This document shows positions 62,401 to 64,000 of a stretch of 64,000 bases of DNA, piece by piece. Made by a program: the position numbers and the translations under genes. Origin of the DNA: Cucumis sativus (taxonomy: Eukaryota; Streptophyta; Magnoliopsida; Cucurbitales; Cucurbitaceae); assembly GCF_000004075.3 (NCBI RefSeq), contig NC_026657.2, forward strand, positions 35,574,732 through 35,638,731, given 5' to 3'. The number at the start of each line of letters is the position of its first letter. The stretch's first letter is position 1. Below the pieces are notes generated by a model. That model worked only from the letters and a program-made list of their open reading frames with translations, made no database searches and was not told where the DNA came from.

Positions 62401-62638
62401 ATTGGGTTATACAGATATCAGTCTTCTCCTCAGGAAGTAGCAGCATCCTGTGATGTCACATTTGCAATGCTTGCTGATCCGAACAGTGCAGTGAGTATGT
62501 TACCTCTTTTGTATCTAAATTGGGATGGTGTCTCAATTTTAACCAGCTTCTATTTGTGTTCTTTTCGTTTTTTTTTTCTCAGCTGGAAGTTGCGTGTGGG
62601 GAAAATGGAGCTGCAAGTGGAATGTCTCCAGGAAAAGG
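59436..62638 (+). CDS. GLYR2: Glyoxylate/succinic semialdehyde reductase, plastid form (5' part; gene leaves the window)
   Basis: NADPH-dependent reductase of the beta-hydroxyacid dehydrogenase family that detoxifies glyoxylate and succinic semialdehyde. Five exons are present: 59436-59628, 61151-61223, 61581-61646, 62415-62490, 62583-62638, with consistent phases, covering about the first 155 residues. Exon 1 is a Ser/Pro-rich transit peptide; MTFLVRAPYSHHLSSTAIAM is followed by SSSFCPHLPLHF, paralleling the Arabidopsis plastid isoform. A second Met at residue 20 is a possible later start. Exon 2 begins the Rossmann fold with VGFLGLGIMGTPMAQNLIKS. Then come CDVTVWNRTKSKCDPL, DVTFAMLADPNSA and EVACGENGAASGMSPGKG. 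The substrate-binding and catalytic-Lys exons lie beyond position 64000. A decayed copia element starts about 0.4 kb after exon 5, so the next intron is long if the gene is intact. Confidence 0.94.
60400..60775. repeat. Possible LTR-type repeat in GLYR2 intron 1
   Basis: An intronic block with GTGTGAGTCTCTTTGG / ATGTGAGACTCTTAACATC, GAATACCCGTTTGGG, GAGCTCGGTACCATATTG and AACCAGAGTACCGGGAG differs in style from the surrounding intron and resembles retroelement LTR or leader text. No paired copy is visible in the window, so the assignment is weak. Confidence 0.35.
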
Positions 62639-63041
62639 GTATTGCTTTTTCTCGTTTATAGTCTGACCTTTAGGATATTTTTTTCTTGCAACTACTCTAA
62701 ACCATGAAGTTGTTTTATTCTTCATTGATCCTCAAAGCTCGTGTTGTAGATGAAAAACATAATTTTCTTCAAGGCAAAGGAAAGAGCATTAATGGGTCGT
62801 ACATGATACAAAAAAGCAGAAAATCTCACATCAAAAGGGTCTTCAGTGAAAACAAACTAGAAATTGAAAAAAAAAAATAGAAGCTCAAGTTGTCGAGGAC
62901 TCGAGATTAAGAATCAAAGGGTAGTTACAAAAATCCTTAGAATCGATAGACAGAGAAAGACATAAAACCTAATCATAGACTACACGTCCCAGTTTCCTCA
63001 ATGGCTCTCAGCTTCTCTAAAAAATTCTCTCATTTTCTCTC

Positions 63042-64000
63042 TGTTATAGCATATATGTAGAAGCTTATTAGTCTTTTGTTCTTTATTGTAATTTACTAGT
63101 TTTTAGTTAGGGTTTCCATGTATACCTATATATATTGAACTCTATTGTACATAATGATGTAAGGAGTTCTCTCATACTTTACTCTTAACTTTCACATGGT
63201 ATTGGAGCTCTAGGTATTTCCTAGGGCAATGATGAAGGTTTTGTGAGTAATTTGGAGATTTGTGAACCTTAGGGTTTTAGGCTTAGGGCATCTCTTTTTT
63301 TGTGGAGAGTTGGGTCTCCTACTTTTGTTTGGAGTATTTCCTTTGTAGTTTAGACCCGTTGCCGTTGTCATCAGCTCATCGAAATTCCACCGTCGTCAGC
63401 CAGTGTTGTTTTCTTTCTCTTTTTTTCCATCACTGCCCAACTCAGAAGAAAGCCCCTTGCCGATCTGTAGGAATCCAAAATTTGGCCGAAAAATAGTTTG
63501 TGCGTGAGTCACATGTGCAGCCAGAAACTGCTGCCTTCCGTCACACGTGCTGGTGTTTCTGATCAGACATATAGGGTTGACTATTTTGATGCATTCTCTC
63601 TTGTTGCTAAGCTCCCACTTATGTCAGGTTATTCAATTCTGTGGCAACATCTCAAGATTGGCCTTTATACCAGCTTGACATTAAAAATGACTCTCCACTG
63701 TGATCTTCAGGAGGAAGTTTATAAGGAGCAACCACCTGGGTTTGTTGCTCAAGGGGTGTGACTGATTAAGTATGTCACTTTCGTAAATCCTTGTATGAAT
63801 TGAAATAGGGTCCATGCGCATGGTTTGGAAAATTTAGTCAAGAACTTGAGCAGTTTGGAATGAAGAAAAGCAAATCGGATCACTCAATTTTCTACCAAAG
63901 ATCTACACGGGCAACTATTCTACTTGTTGTATATGTTGATGATATTGTTATAATCGTCAGTGATACATCAGATATATTGTCTCTTAAGTCTTTCCTCCAA
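63042..64000 (+). mobile_element. Ty1/copia retrotransposon, decayed and internally deleted (runs off the window)
   Basis: A candidate 5' LTR runs from TGTTATAGCATATATG (63042) to AACTTTCA (63194), about 153 bp. It is followed by a primer-binding-site-like TGGTATTGGAGCTCT at 63198, close to the plant initiator-Met tRNA complement. Only about 350 bp later, copia reverse-transcriptase text appears in several frames: RVDYFDAFSLVAKL near 63567, QEEVYKEQPPGFVAQG near 63710, LKIGLYTSLTLKM between them, and at 63910 onward a stretch with the RT active-site motif YVDDIV. Gag, protease and integrase are missing, and stops and small deletions break the RT frame, so it is inactive. It has the same orientation as GLYR2. 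Confidence 0.88.

Overview
The window is nuclear DNA of a dicot plant. Its genes are split by many short GT-AG introns in AT-rich sequence, the proteins closely resemble Arabidopsis families, and the gaps hold plant transposons (hAT, Ty1/copia, tRNA-derived SINEs, MITEs). The SINE and MITE sequences look like ones common in Cucurbitaceae (cucumber, melon, gourd). That family assignment is from memory and was not tested. All exon coordinates below were worked out by hand from splice sites, reading phase and family resemblance, and every assembled CDS keeps one open frame.

Layout from left to right: (1) minus strand 4635-684, a telomere-repeat-binding Myb/histone-H1 protein (TRB/SMH type, 5 exons). 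(2) 6.87-7.45 kb, a broken hAT transposase end, followed by gene-poor DNA to 11.4 kb. (3) plus strand 11919-17732, the E2 subunit of mitochondrial pyruvate dehydrogenase (19 exons). (4) plus strand 21463-23703, a clade A PP2C phosphatase of the HAB1 type, with several ABRE-like ACGTG sites upstream. (5) plus strand 28742-30022, an intronless membrane-anchored protein with a C-terminal DUF761-like motif. (6) minus strand 40513-34462, an M1 aminopeptidase of the APM1 type (19 exons). A mutated mirror-image copy of its first exon and leader lies head-to-head at 40735-41036. (7) minus strand 47079-42648, a plant SurE-like protein (10 exons) whose second intron is expanded by about 240-bp tandem repeats. 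(8) plus strand 54585-55920, an FHA-domain protein with an acidic tail (2 exons) and a duplicated intron/exon boundary. (9) plus strand from 59436, the first five exons of plastid glyoxylate/succinic semialdehyde reductase (GLYR2 type). The gene runs off the right edge, and a decayed Ty1/copia element lies downstream of its fifth exon.

The genes do not form an operon or pathway; they are ordinary housekeeping and signalling genes. The notable structure is local duplication: the inverted APM1 copy, repeats that carry copies of a splice donor (SurE gene), a duplicated exon start that lacks its acceptor (FHA gene), and a piece of exon 2 repeated in the next intron (E2 gene). I found no clear new defence or biosynthetic system. 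The APM1 inverted duplication, which could give hairpin RNA, is the best candidate for unusual biology.
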